A DNA stretch of 64,000 nucleotides from Lelliottia wanjuensis (lineage in GTDB: Bacteria > Pseudomonadota > Gammaproteobacteria > Enterobacterales > Enterobacteriaceae). This document shows positions 1-7,564 of this stretch, piece by piece. The notes beneath the pieces were generated by a model, which had not been told where the DNA came from, ran no database searches, and saw only the letters and a list, made by a program, of their open reading frames with translations. Within the stretch, counting starts at the first letter, position 1, and every line of letters begins with the position of its first letter. The translations under genes were made by a program, and so were the position numbers. The stretch lies in assembly GCF_030238365.1 (NCBI RefSeq), contig NZ_JASSOT010000064.1:124001-188000 (forward strand), given 5' to 3'.

Positions 1-547
1 GCTCTGTGTATTCTATTTCACCACTGCATTGCAAAGTGAGTTTATCCAGTTTCATAAAGGCGATGAGAAGCACATCACAATGAAAGCAGGAGACTTTATT
101 TATGAGCGTATGGATTCACAAGGGAGATTGATTTATAAGCTCACAGAGACTCAGGCGGGGCTATATGGCGATAAACTGTCTGAGGTTGCCATTGATTTAC
201 ACCGTGATGATAAGTTGATTTTGCTTACACTGATTGATAAAGATGGTGACTCATTCCAGACCTTTAGCGCCGTGGGTGATTACCAGCGTCTGCACATGTA
301 TGAAGGTTTAGAAGGTGTGAAGGGTGTTGTAAGTGGCAAGAGTGATTATTACTGTAGTGTGACAATGAAGACTGATAATTTTGAAGCAGCGTTATTCACA
401 TTCAATGATAACACTGGATGCAAGCATATCAGTTATTTTAAGGAAGGTGACAAATTGAGTATTGTTCACAAGGAAGGTAAACAATCTGGTTTCTATGTTC
501 GTAATGAAAAGAACAAGTTTGAAATGCTGTTGAGTCTGACTAAATAG
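1..547 (+). CDS. Prophage protein of unknown function, 5' end outside the window
   Basis: I do not recognise this protein. The frame is open from the first bases of the window to a TAA at 545-547. The first possible start inside is a TTG at 29 with no ribosome-binding site, so the real start probably lies to the left. About 180 residues are visible. They are charged and rich in aspartate and lysine, with no membrane or signal segment, and regular aromatic and hydrophobic alternation suggests a beta-rich fold (inference). The gene runs towards the tape-measure gene, opposite to the tail operon, so it is in another transcription unit. It could be a late structural gene or an accessory gene. Confidence 0.7.
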   Translation, partial: LCVFYFTTALQSEFIQFHKGDEKHITMKAGDFIYERMDSQGRLIYKLTETQAGLYGDKLSEVAIDLHRDDKLILLTLIDKDGDSFQTFSAVGDYQRLHMYEGLEGVKGVVSGKSDYYCSVTMKTDNFEAALFTFNDNTGCKHISYFKEGDKLSIVHKEGKQSGFYVRNEKNKFEMLLSLTK

Positions 548-555
548 ATTTTTAA

Positions 556-580
556 AAGGGGCGCGGTTAAGCGCCCTTCT
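556..580. terminator. Bidirectional-looking terminator between convergent genes
   Basis: GGGCGC at 59-64 of the 500s pairs with GCGCCC at 571-576 around a six-base loop. The stem is flanked by A-rich sequence on the left and T-rich sequence on the right. It lies between two converging genes, so it could end transcription from both sides. Confidence 0.75.
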
Positions 581-588
581 TATTAGTA

Positions 589-2712
589 TCAGTAATGAAC
601 TGAGTAATCCACGTTTGCATAATCTGCGTGATGGTTATACATTTCCTCATGAGAAGAAAGCATATCTTTCAGATTAGCGGTTACTGAGTGAGTACCTAGT
701 TCACCTAAGTCAATTTCAAACTTAATAGGCTTGTCAGTCACATCTAATTTTGTTGTAACGTTTACGCCCTGTGCAGATTGCGGTGAAATAAACTGTGCTG
801 GATTCGTTGCACCTGTCCAGTTACCTTGCGCAAGTGGGGTATCACCAAAGAGGCTTTTAGCCCAATCTGCGCCCCTGTCAAGTGCAGAACCTTTCACGAA
901 CAAGCCAGATGCAGAGGTTTCTTTCCCCTCATATTGAGGCTGAATGAATCTATCCCAAAAATCCCACGCCATAAGACCACCAACAGCAGCAGGAACAGCA
1001 GCAGCACCTAAGCCAGCAGCAGCACCCCCAGCAGCAGCTTCACCCGCTCCAGCAGCACCCGCACCCATACCCAGCAGTTTCTTCACGATACCTAATGAAC
1101 CGGATAGAGCACCTACACCCGCCGTAATGATTCCAAAGTCTACAGCCAATTGAGCAAGGTTTTTCAACAGTGATTGAGTTTTAGGGTCTAAGGTATCAAC
1201 CCACGCTTCGAACTTGAGCGCCCACCCGTCAACGTGCATTGCAAAGGTTCCAAGGTCACTGACATAGTTTGAGAGTGTTTCAAAGAAACCACCAATAGCT
1301 TCACCTAAACCTTCTGCTAAAGTTTGCGTATTATCCAGGACACCAGATACAGCACCAGCGAAATCACCGAACCCTTCCGTGAATCCACGTGAAATAGCTA
1401 CCTGTGAATTTTCAATACTACCATTCATTTGACCAAGTTTCACAGAGGTTAATTGAGAGATAGCAGCTAACCCGCCCTCTTTTTCAATTTGTTCCTGCAT
1501 CAACTTGTTAACTTTCGGTAGAATATCAGCAGACTTAACCAGACCGTTTTTCATATCGGCTAAAAGTTTCTGAACGCCTTTTGTACCTGCATCACCTGTA
1601 TAAGCTTGAGCAAATAACTGTTCAGAACCTGGTAACGCTTCTGCTAATTGGCCTTTTAATTCTTCACTGGAAATTGTGCCTTTAGCAGCCATTTGTTCAA
1701 AGGCTAATTGAGCGTGTTGCAACTTGTCATTATCCAGCCCCATCAAACGGCCAAATGTTGACGACGTTTTATAGAATGATTCAGATTCCTGAACGCCTAA
1801 TGAAGGTGCAGCAGAGGCAACAAATTTAGTCAGACCTGATAAAGTATCGGACATACTCAAGCCCAATTGACGCGCCATAGTGTCAGCAAATTGTTTAGCA
1901 CCTAATGCTGCATCATTTCCAGGTGTGGAGTATTTGCCAAAGACAAAGTTAGTTGCAGTGTTTGCAGCCTGGCGATTCATACCCGCTTCAAGAGAAGATT
2001 TAAACAGTGTGAGCGCTGCTGTAACGGCTGCAATCCCGCCAACCATACCAAACAACCCTTCATGAGCACTATCAGCAGAGTGACGTTCTGAACGTGCTGC
2101 TGCTCGTGTTTCGCGGTCTAGTTCCTGTAATCCCATACGGAAACGGGCAAGCGCTGCATCCATACGATTTAAATCACCAGCAGAACGGGCTAAGGCAGAT
2201 TCAAACCTTGCTCTTACTTCCTGTGCTCTTAGACTTACATCACCGCCACGTGTCTGTGCTAGACGCTGGTAAAGTGCAGAAGAATTAGCACGGCGTGACA
2301 TACGTTCTTCAAGGCTCAGTGTAGAACCACCACCAGACGCACCAGGACGACCACCACGACCACGAGAACCAGAACCGCTACCTACGCCGCCCAATGCTCT
2401 GTTTGCTGCTCTAGCGGCCTTTTCTGCTTCACTGGCTACGTTTCTGAACATAGCCCGACCATCTACACGAACTTTATTAATCCCGCCTAGATTAGTTTTA
2501 ATTGATTTTGCAGTATCAGCAGCGTGTTTATTCAGTCTGTCTAAACTGTCACGTGTGCCTTTCGTGAAGTCATGGTTGAATGCAGAGTTGAAACGTTTTT
2601 CAATATTAGCGGCAATGTTATTTGCCACCTTTTCAATCTTTGGTAAGTTCTTTGTAATCTTGTCAGAGACATTAAGTTCAATTACGAACTCATCAACCGT
2701 AAATTTTGCCAT
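589..2712 (-). CDS. Phage tail tape-measure protein
   Basis: This protein sets tail length during assembly of a long-tailed virion and is ejected with the DNA. The 707 residues begin with a helical, coiled-coil-like region (about 1-105), followed by a Gly/Ser/Arg linker (about 108-130) and more helix. A domain typical of tape-measure N-terminal regions lies at roughly 220-430 (the ALPGSEQLFAQAYTG region). A strongly hydrophobic Ala/Gly-rich stretch follows at about 520-590. It is the last gene of a minus-strand operon of small genes and starts 7 bases after the stop of the preceding gene. By the usual rule of about 0.15 nm per residue, the tail would be near 100 nm (inference). It is the clearest sign that the element is a tailed phage. 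Confidence 0.9.
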   Translation of the reverse strand: MAKFTVDEFVIELNVSDKITKNLPKIEKVANNIAANIEKRFNSAFNHDFTKGTRDSLDRLNKHAADTAKSIKTNLGGINKVRVDGRAMFRNVASEAEKAARAANRALGGVGSGSGSRGRGGRPGASGGGSTLSLEERMSRRANSSALYQRLAQTRGGDVSLRAQEVRARFESALARSAGDLNRMDAALARFRMGLQELDRETRAAARSERHSADSAHEGLFGMVGGIAAVTAALTLFKSSLEAGMNRQAANTATNFVFGKYSTPGNDAALGAKQFADTMARQLGLSMSDTLSGLTKFVASAAPSLGVQESESFYKTSSTFGRLMGLDNDKLQHAQLAFEQMAAKGTISSEELKGQLAEALPGSEQLFAQAYTGDAGTKGVQKLLADMKNGLVKSADILPKVNKLMQEQIEKEGGLAAISQLTSVKLGQMNGSIENSQVAISRGFTEGFGDFAGAVSGVLDNTQTLAEGLGEAIGGFFETLSNYVSDLGTFAMHVDGWALKFEAWVDTLDPKTQSLLKNLAQLAVDFGIITAGVGALSGSLGIVKKLLGMGAGAAGAGEAAAGGAAAGLGAAAVPAAVGGLMAWDFWDRFIQPQYEGKETSASGLFVKGSALDRGADWAKSLFGDTPLAQGNWTGATNPAQFISPQSAQGVNVTTKLDVTDKPIKFEIDLGELGTHSVTANLKDMLSSHEEMYNHHADYANVDYSVHY

Positions 2713-2719
2713 TCATAAG

Positions 2720-3115
2720 TTACGCCTTATTCTTAAAGTCAGCTTCAATGATATATCCAGGGAGGCCATTTTCCCCAAACCAGTTACCACCACTGAAGCC
2801 GTTAAATTTGAAAATCTCTGCTCTACCATCTACAAGATTGAAGAAATTCATGAAATCCTGATGAGTAGTTTTCAACCCGTCACTGTTCAACGTAACTAAG
2901 TTTGAATTCTCACGTGAAGGGAAAGACAAGGTTAGATATACGGGCTTCCCCTCCGACATTGTTAAAACATCATCAGCAAAATCAGATGCAGCGTGTGCAT
3001 CACTTTCACCATTCAGGAAGTAGTTCATATATTTTCGGGAGAGGTTTTTTAATGAAATCTGGAAATCTGGTTTTGAAGCAGTGCAGAATGACGGGCAATT
3101 ATTTGTCATCATCAT
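2720..3115 (-). CDS. Tail-operon protein of unknown function, 131 aa
   Basis: I do not recognise the family. It begins with three consecutive ATG codons (3115, 3112, 3109). The AGGAAGG about 7 bases before the first favours 3115. The start overlaps the end of the preceding 56-residue gene by 17 bases, so translation is probably coupled. The 131-residue product is soluble, with aromatic-rich segments and a Gly/Asn-rich patch near residue 107. It sits immediately before the tape-measure gene, a position often held by tail assembly or minor tail proteins; that role is inferred from position alone. Confidence 0.75.
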   Translation of the reverse strand: MMMTNNCPSFCTASKPDFQISLKNLSRKYMNYFLNGESDAHAASDFADDVLTMSEGKPVYLTLSFPSRENSNLVTLNSDGLKTTHQDFMNFFNLVDGRAEIFKFNGFSGGNWFGENGLPGYIIEADFKNKA

Positions 3116-3269
3116 TATTACCTTCCTCTTCTTCTGTTGCTTCTACTGGTAAGAGTTTTGCAACAGTCTGAAAATGTGCTCTAACTGGATTGCTTACCAG
3201 CTTTTGATTCTCAGGCTCTTTACCGTCATAGAGGCTTTCATAATATTCTTCATCAAATAGCATACACAT
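3099..3269 (-). CDS. Small acidic tail-operon protein, 56 aa
   Basis: This short frame reads MCMLFDEEYYESLYDG at its start and finishes with a run of Glu, Asn and Asp. The ATG at 3269 overlaps the TAA of the upstream gene in a TAATG arrangement, a common sign of translational re-initiation. A second in-frame ATG at 3263 is possible. Its 3' end runs 17 bases into the next gene. The tight packing on both sides is the main evidence that it is real. I know no family for it; a highly acidic C-terminus fits a small chaperone or scaffold-like role, but that is a guess. Confidence 0.65.
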   Translation of the reverse strand: MCMLFDEEYYESLYDGKEPENQKLVSNPVRAHFQTVAKLLPVEATEEEEGNNDDDK

Positions 3270-3625
3270 TAACTTGCTGCCTTTTGTGGGAGTCTTGCAA
3301 CGGTCTGGAATACTGGACGCTGTACAGGTTCAACAGGTGCAGTTTTCGGTGCTGCTTTCTCAAGCTCTTTAAAACCTGTTGAGGATAGCGCTTGTAAAGC
3401 CTTAGAAGCTTCAAGACGTTCTTTAGGTTTTAGTGTGGCTCCATCAATACCAATGGAAGCTAAAAAATCATTGTCACCTGTCACCATTGCCACCCACATT
3501 TTTACTACTGGCACAGCAGCAGCATCAGCTAACAATTGTGCTTTCGAAAGTGCAGATTTATTACGTGAACCTTTTGCACGTCCTGGTGATAGTTTGTGTC
3601 CTTTCTGGAATCCTACGTTAGTCAT
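3269..3625 (-). CDS. Tail-operon protein with KGHKLSPGR-type N-terminus, 118 aa
   Basis: I chose the ATG at 3625 rather than the upstream one at 3685 because AAAGAGAT precedes it at good spacing and the upstream extension crosses a hairpin. The N-terminus (FQKGHKLSPGRAKGSRNK) matches the short basic motif at the start of the DUF5681 group of phage proteins, which often lie near packaging or structural genes. The middle has a helical LEASKALQALS segment and the last 30 residues are Pro/Ala-rich. Its stop forms a TAATG overlap with the 56-residue gene. Function unknown. Confidence 0.75.
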   Translation of the reverse strand: MTNVGFQKGHKLSPGRAKGSRNKSALSKAQLLADAAAVPVVKMWVAMVTGDNDFLASIGIDGATLKPKERLEASKALQALSSTGFKELEKAAPKTAPVEPVQRPVFQTVARLPQKAAS

Positions 3626-3649
3626 TATTATATATCTCTTTCGGATAAG

Positions 3650-3699
3650 AAAAAACCCCCGCTCAGAGAACCCTAGCAAGGCCAATGAACAAGGGTTTT
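3650..3699 (-). terminator. Possible terminator or attenuator upstream of the 118-aa gene
   Basis: On the minus strand AAAACCC (from 3699) can pair with GGGTTTTTT (ending at 3650), giving a stem followed by a T run. An alternative inner pairing AACCCT/AGGGTT uses the same 5' arm. The large loop and competing stems make a weak or regulated terminator more likely than a strong one. Confidence 0.4.
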
Positions 3700-3714
3700 A
3701 GATGTTTGTTTATT

Positions 3715-4278
3715 TCACTTCACAGCTTTCATTAACTCTTCAAGACTCATAATCTGCGCTTTAGCTTGCAGAACGGTTTTCTTGAATGATGTAAGTTCAG
3801 AACGTACTTTTGAAAGTTTCTGCTCAACATAAGCAAGCTGCTTATCACATTCACGTTCTGCATCAGGTTTTACTTCATCGGCTAATTGCTCAATGCTGAA
3901 ACCTGGTTCAATGAAGTAATAACGGGTCTGGTGAACTTCTGGAACCTGTTTAAGTAGCGTGTAACCCTCAGAGGCTAGCTTCATTAACTGTTCAGTGTTT
4001 TCACGAACAGAAACAGGGTGAGTAGTCTTATTATGAGTTACACGTAAAACTTTAGGATGAGAACCACGATTAATACGGTCATTAACATAGTCAGTAATGA
4101 ACTTACCACGAGAATCTTTCAAACCCTCAATCTCATCACAGAGTTGTTTAATCTTGAACTGATAATCAAGCAGCCCAGGAATTGCTTCACGTTCAATTTG
4201 AATAAGTTTTTCAGTAGGTGTAAGGTCAGACAGTTGTTTTAAAACTTCTGAATCTTCGGAATCTAGAATTGCAAACAT
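3715..4278 (-). CDS. Coiled-coil tail-operon protein, 187 aa
   Basis: I do not recognise the family. The 187 residues are highly charged and mostly helical, with coiled-coil-like heptads at about 20-60 and again at 140-180. In between lies a segment with paired aromatics (RYYFIEPGF). The start ATG at 4278 overlaps the TAA of the preceding gene as TAATG, so the two are translationally coupled. In tailed phages two genes just upstream of the tape measure often encode tail assembly chaperones, sometimes joined by a frameshift. This gene and its 105-residue neighbour could fill that role, but here they simply overlap and I see no clear slippery heptamer. Confidence 0.75.
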   Translation of the reverse strand: MFAILDSEDSEVLKQLSDLTPTEKLIQIEREAIPGLLDYQFKIKQLCDEIEGLKDSRGKFITDYVNDRINRGSHPKVLRVTHNKTTHPVSVRENTEQLMKLASEGYTLLKQVPEVHQTRYYFIEPGFSIEQLADEVKPDAERECDKQLAYVEQKLSKVRSELTSFKKTVLQAKAQIMSLEELMKAVK

Positions 4279-4595
4279 TATTCAGCCCCTTCTGTAATAT
4301 GGTTAACTTTATCAAGGGAAGTTGTCAGACCTTTGAACGCCTCTGTGAGTTTCTCAGAGATATTATTAATTTCCTTCTCAACTTCCAGCACGGAAATTGA
4401 CAGTGCAAATTTTAAGACAATTTCACGGAGGTTATCAAAAGATTCCTGCGCAGCCTGTGCAGCTTGTGCTTCTGTCAATCCTTTCTCAATAAAGTATTCA
4501 TTCATAGCAAGTAATACGTTACCCATTTCATCAGGCATAAACGCACCCATTGCAACAGACAAAGGGATCTTATCAAAATCAAGTTCGATATTCAT
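4278..4595 (-). CDS. Small helical tail-operon protein, 105 aa
   Basis: An acidic, almost wholly helical 105-residue protein with an Ala/Gln-rich segment (EAQAAQAAQE, about 41-50) and an amphipathic C-terminal half. No family is recognised. Its stop overlaps the start of the 187-residue gene. A tail assembly chaperone is a reasonable positional guess, because the tape-measure gene lies downstream in the same operon. A nested inverted repeat fills the gap before it. Confidence 0.72.
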   Translation of the reverse strand: MNIELDFDKIPLSVAMGAFMPDEMGNVLLAMNEYFIEKGLTEAQAAQAAQESFDNLREIVLKFALSISVLEVEKEINNISEKLTEAFKGLTTSLDKVNHITEGAE

Positions 4596-4623
4596 TTATA
4601 GTAGTTTCTCAGTAGTAATAATG

Positions 4624-4674
4624 GTTACTTATCACTAAAGAACAGATTCAAGAATCCAGATAGTGATAAGTAAC
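4624..4674. repeat. Nested 14-bp perfect inverted repeat between tail genes
   Basis: GTTACTTATCACTA at 4624-4637 is exactly complementary to TAGTGATAAGTAAC at 4661-4674. The 23-base spacer contains a second small inverted repeat, GATTC-AA-GAATC. The whole element fits the 92-bp gap between two operon genes. There is no T run on either strand, so it is not a standard intrinsic terminator. Confidence 0.85.
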
Positions 4675-4687
4675 ATAAAGACGGTCA

Positions 4688-4975
4688 TCAGTGGATTAAT
4701 CCCAATGCACGTTTGAATGCTTCACTTTCGTAATCGAATCTGACGGGGCTAGAAGCTTTCTTATCAGTTTTCAGATTACCATGCTCTTTGACAGTAACAG
4801 TTTTCTTTGTCACTGGTTTAGTGGTAGCAACAGCATTCTTTGCAGTTGGTTTATTAGCAGCTTCATGTTTAGCTTTAAAAGCGCGTAATTCTGCTAGTTC
4901 TTCACGTGGGGTTTTCTTCTTAATGGCGTTACCTGTTCGTGAGTGGAAAACACCATTTGCATCATAACCAATCAT
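4688..4975 (-). CDS. Basic tail-operon protein, 95 aa
   Basis: Not recognised. The protein is lysine-, alanine- and threonine-rich with a low-complexity middle (about 30-75) and a short structured-looking end (FDYESEAFKRALGL). It follows the upstream gene after five bases, so the pair is co-transcribed. The basic, disordered composition would fit a nucleic-acid-binding or assembly-scaffold protein (inference only). Confidence 0.65.
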   Translation of the reverse strand: MIGYDANGVFHSRTGNAIKKKTPREELAELRAFKAKHEAANKPTAKNAVATTKPVTKKTVTVKEHGNLKTDKKASSPVRFDYESEAFKRALGLIH

Positions 4976-4980
4976 TCATA

Positions 4981-5448
4981 TTAAGCCCCACACACAACTA
5001 CTGACCATGTTGAAACAATTAGTGCTCTTACTGCATCCTGAATAGCTTTCACGGTAGCAGGAGTGGTTACAGAACCATCTACAGCAGCAGAAACTGCATC
5101 TTCAAGAATGGTATCTTTAATCTCAATTGGATACATTGCATGAGGTTTTGTTAAGTAACAAAGTTCAGTGTCTTTGTATTGCTTAGTCAAACCCGTATTC
5201 ACGTCAACGGCCTGTAAAGAAATACCTGCTACAGCATCAGCTTTCACATCAGCTACTGTCTTAAATTTCACTGGTAGACATTTATCATCGACAAGACAAC
5301 CGATGAATAAATCCTTAACTTTGCTCAGGTCATCAGGCATAGGAACTACTTCACGTGTTTCACCGTTCGGTGTTGATTCTTCATAGGCAATAAAATCTAC
5401 TGTTTCACGACCACGCGTAGCAATATGGAAAATATTAGGTACAGTCAT
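4981..5448 (-). CDS. Tail-operon protein of unknown function, 155 aa
   Basis: First gene of the visible tail operon. The ATG at 5448 is preferred: GAGAT lies 8-9 bases upstream. The GTG at 5493 lies inside a 20-bp inverted-repeat arm and lacks a ribosome-binding site. The 155 residues look like a compact beta-rich domain (about 1-105) followed by an Ala/Val/Thr-rich tail (EDAVSAAVDGSVTTPATVKA). The position at the head of the operon suggests a virion component such as a tail tube or minor tail protein, but I recognise no signature. Confidence 0.65.
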   Translation of the reverse strand: MTVPNIFHIATRGRETVDFIAYEESTPNGETREVVPMPDDLSKVKDLFIGCLVDDKCLPVKFKTVADVKADAVAGISLQAVDVNTGLTKQYKDTELCYLTKPHAMYPIEIKDTILEDAVSAAVDGSVTTPATVKAIQDAVRALIVSTWSVVVCGA

Positions 5449-5487
5449 TTTAATAATCTCGTAATTTGATAGAGGTAATAGATACAG

Positions 5488-5585
5488 GTTCACTTTTCAG
5501 TAATGCTAACAGGGTGCTCTTACAAGCCTTTGCATGGTTGACGCTGCATAATAAGTTACATTGAAAGCATTACTGAAAAGTGAAC
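5488..5585. repeat. 20-bp perfect inverted repeat with 58-bp spacer
   Basis: GTTCACTTTTCAGTAATGCT at 5488-5507 has its exact complement at 5566-5585. The element lies just upstream of the tail operon, so it would sit in the leader of that transcript or around its promoter. I see no flanking target duplication and no transposase, so an insertion-element origin is not supported. Confidence 0.9.
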
Positions 5586-5594
5586 TGTTCAAGG

Positions 5595-5835
5595 ATACAA
5601 AGAGAAATGCACCATTAACCGCTTGCTACAGTTTCAAGTAATGGTGTTTTCCCCTCCCTCTTTCCGAACAAGAGGAAAAAGAAGGAGTTTTAAACGAGCA
5701 GAATTACAAGACACTCTCTATGGTGCATGTAGTTCTTTGGAAATGTTTGAGAACCCGTTTAACCCGAACATTTCTCTTTGTATTCTTAACGGTAAAAAAG
5801 AGACCTCTATACTCCATGTAAAGAGGTCAACTTGC
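5595..5835. other. Dense set of competing inverted repeats
   Basis: Several exact complements interlock here. ATACAAAGAGAAATG (5595-5609) pairs with 5769-5783. CACCATTA (5610-5617) pairs with TAATGGTG (5639-5646), while the overlapping TGCACCAT (5608-5615) pairs with ATGGTGCA (5720-5727). GAAATGTT (5740-5747) pairs with AACATTTC (5767-5774). GACCTC/GAGGTC form a further hairpin near 5804-5830. Some pairings exclude each other, as in attenuators and riboswitches. No known RNA family is recognised. Confidence 0.6.
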
Positions 5836-5928
5836 AATAATGGAAGTTCTGTTTTTACCCAAGGAGGCATTGAGTATGAATTAATAGTAGGAACACCAAT
5901 TCATAAGGATAATATAAACCTTTTGTAA
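5623..5928 (+). CDS. Doubtful open frame across the inverted-repeat region
   Basis: A 101-residue frame starts at a TTG (or an ATG at 5641) and has a plausible basic segment (RTRGKRRSFKRAELQ). There is no good ribosome-binding site, it is antisense to the neighbouring phage genes, and its sequence is constrained by overlapping inverted repeats. It may be a real small orphan gene or simply a chance frame through structured DNA. I recognise no family. Confidence 0.27.
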   Translation: MLQFQVMVFSPPSFRTRGKRRSFKRAELQDTLYGACSSLEMFENPFNPNISLCILNGKKETSILHVKRSTCNNGSSVFTQGGIEYELIVGTPIHKDNINLL

Positions 5929-5990
5929 AGATTTGTAAAGATAAATCTATTGGCAAAAGGTCAAATATATGGAGTTCTTTAAGGGTTTTC

Positions 5991-6185
5991 CTAATAGATT
6001 TGCTTCAGCGCCTTACTCATGAGTTTTGCACCTGCATAGATTGCATTTGCTTCTGCTGGCGTACTGTAACCACCCAGGGAGATTAGTTTCCCGTTGTGCG
6101 TTACTCTTGCGTAGTTTCGACCATTACCAGCAGGATGCACACCCTTAAAGCCTGTTTTGTTATTCTGAGATTTCATGACTGACAT
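5991..6185 (-). CDS. Small AP2-domain protein, 64 aa
   Basis: Nearly the whole protein is an AP2-type DNA-binding domain: [10 protein letters not shown], then [22 protein letters not shown], the typical three-strand plus helix pattern. In phages this domain usually forms the C-terminus of HNH homing endonucleases. Here it stands alone. The ATG at 6185 is chosen because GGAGG lies nine bases before it, inside the last codons of the preceding gene. The gap to that gene is two bases, so the two are translationally coupled. Expected role: binding DNA, perhaps as a detached specificity module of the upstream 213-residue protein. Confidence 0.8.
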
Positions 6186-6187
6186 TC

Positions 6188-6829
6188 TTAGATTCCTCCA
6201 TTCCATGCGTTATAGTTCACTGAAAATGCTGCATTCATTGCTACAGCATTCATTTCTTCTCGTGTTTTACGTGGATTGCATTTCAGACGGATATCACCTG
6301 TATTATCGCCACTAATGCAGGCTCTAACCTGATGATTTGTGACCTCATACAAACGATTCTGGAAGCGAATTGTGTATAACATGGTAAGAGGTTCACCTAA
6401 ACGATTTAAAGCCCTTCCAGATAGCTTAGAATCCTTGTATTTGTGTCGTTCAGGATGACTTTCAGTCATGTGAACATAACCCGATGAATCTACGCTGTAG
6501 AATTCTGAGAGATATTTTTTCAACGTCATTTGTTTCACATCCCTAATGGTTCGTTCCATCACTGTTAAAGGCAAGCTAGCCCCTTTGACAAATTCCCGAT
6601 GCAAGGCAAATTTACCAGTTTTAAAATAGTTCAAAATCTTACTTAATTTGATGTTCACAGGCTCACCATCATAGCTAAACCTGACAAATTCAATATTACC
6701 TACCATATGCACTAGCACCCTTTCACCCGCTTTATTTCTGTAGTGGTTTTTCTTCCAGTGAAGAGAGGTGTTGTTAGTGCATGGTCTGAAAAGTTCATTA
6801 ATGATTTCTTTGATTGGCTTATTGTACAT
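6188..6829 (-). CDS. Unknown phage protein paired with AP2 protein, 213 aa
   Basis: A basic 213-residue protein with two similar-looking halves, each ending in an [23 protein letters not shown] segment. This general layout is seen in HNH endonucleases followed by AP2 domains, but the canonical HNH histidines and metal ligands are not evident to me. It is followed after two bases by the AP2 gene, whose ribosome-binding site lies in its last codons. I infer a split or degenerate homing-endonuclease-like module; an independent DNA-binding regulator is equally possible. Confidence 0.65.
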
Positions 6830-6899
6830 TACATAAAAATTCCTCTCTAAGTTTTGTGATTCTTAAATAATCACCTTGCTGAAGGCGAAAGTGTTTTAG

Positions 6900-7403
6900 T
6901 TAGTGCGGAGTTACAATACAAGCAACCTGCTTACCTACGTTAGCCTTAATCAAATTCCCCAGCTCTGTTCCTGCTGCACCACTCACTGTATAAATATTGG
7001 CGCTAGCGCTTTTAGTAAACGTGTATGTATGACCGTTATTCCTCACATACATTGACCATGAGCCTTGTTTAAAGTTATTCAGTGTAAGGAAAATCTGATT
7101 ACCCATAAAGGCAAGGTTAACAAACCCTGTAAAGTTACCACCTACAGTATTTCGTTGAATGGAGCCATAACCACCCGCTCCCGTCACAACACCCCATGAA
7201 AGGCTCTGCTTATTGGCTGGTGTAAAAATAAGGTTCCCGTAATTTTTACCTAGAAATTGTGTTGCCTTAATATCAGGTTGCAGGTCTGAACCCACTAGTT
7301 TAGCCATACCCAATTTAACCGCACAGGAGCGCATAGAGCTATCACCTAAGCATTCAGCCTTTACCTGTGATAGTTTGAAAGGTGGTTTTAAAGGTAGTGT
7401 CAT
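6900..7403 (-). CDS. Phage protein of unknown function, 167 aa
   Basis: Not recognised. After a Pro-rich, cysteine-containing N-terminus (two Cys within about residues 18-28), the remaining 130 residues alternate Gly, Asn, Thr and aromatics. This composition is typical of beta-sandwich virion proteins such as tail tip, fibre or head decoration proteins (inference). The start overlaps the stop of a small membrane-protein gene as ATGA, so the pair is coupled. Confidence 0.7.
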   Translation of the reverse strand: MTLPLKPPFKLSQVKAECLGDSSMRSCAVKLGMAKLVGSDLQPDIKATQFLGKNYGNLIFTPANKQSLSWGVVTGAGGYGSIQRNTVGGNFTGFVNLAFMGNQIFLTLNNFKQGSWSMYVRNNGHTYTFTKSASANIYTVSGAAGTELGNLIKANVGKQVACIVTPH

Positions 7404-7564
7404 TCTGTCACCTCATCATTACTATTATTATTAAATACATCGACCATATACAGCCCATCGGCCATACATAGCAGGAGAACCCATAAGATATTATCTGGCG
7501 CAGCAATATGAGTGAGACATAGAACCATGACGAACAACGAGACAAGACGAACGAGAAGAGACAT
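7400..7564 (-). CDS. Small hydrophobic protein, 54 aa, two membrane segments
   Basis: The frame from the ATG at 7564 encodes 54 residues with hydrophobic stretches at about 3-18 and 26-42 and an Asn/Asp/Glu-rich tail. GAGG lies just upstream and the stop overlaps the next start as ATGA, good evidence that it is translated. Two short membrane helices and a polar tail resemble small holins or other phage membrane peptides, but no lysis gene is visible nearby, so the function is open. Confidence 0.6.
   Translation of the reverse strand: MSLLVRLVSLFVMVLCLTHIAAPDNILWVLLLCMADGLYMVDVFNNNSNDEVTE

Noticed and set aside
5449..5493. Longer N-terminus of the first tail-operon gene from a GTG at 5493
   Set aside because: No ribosome-binding site, and it lies inside the 20-bp inverted-repeat arm. 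The ATG at 5448 has GAGAT upstream.
5488..5585. Insertion element or MITE
   Set aside because: Terminal inverted repeats are present, but no target-site duplication is visible and no second copy occurs in the window.
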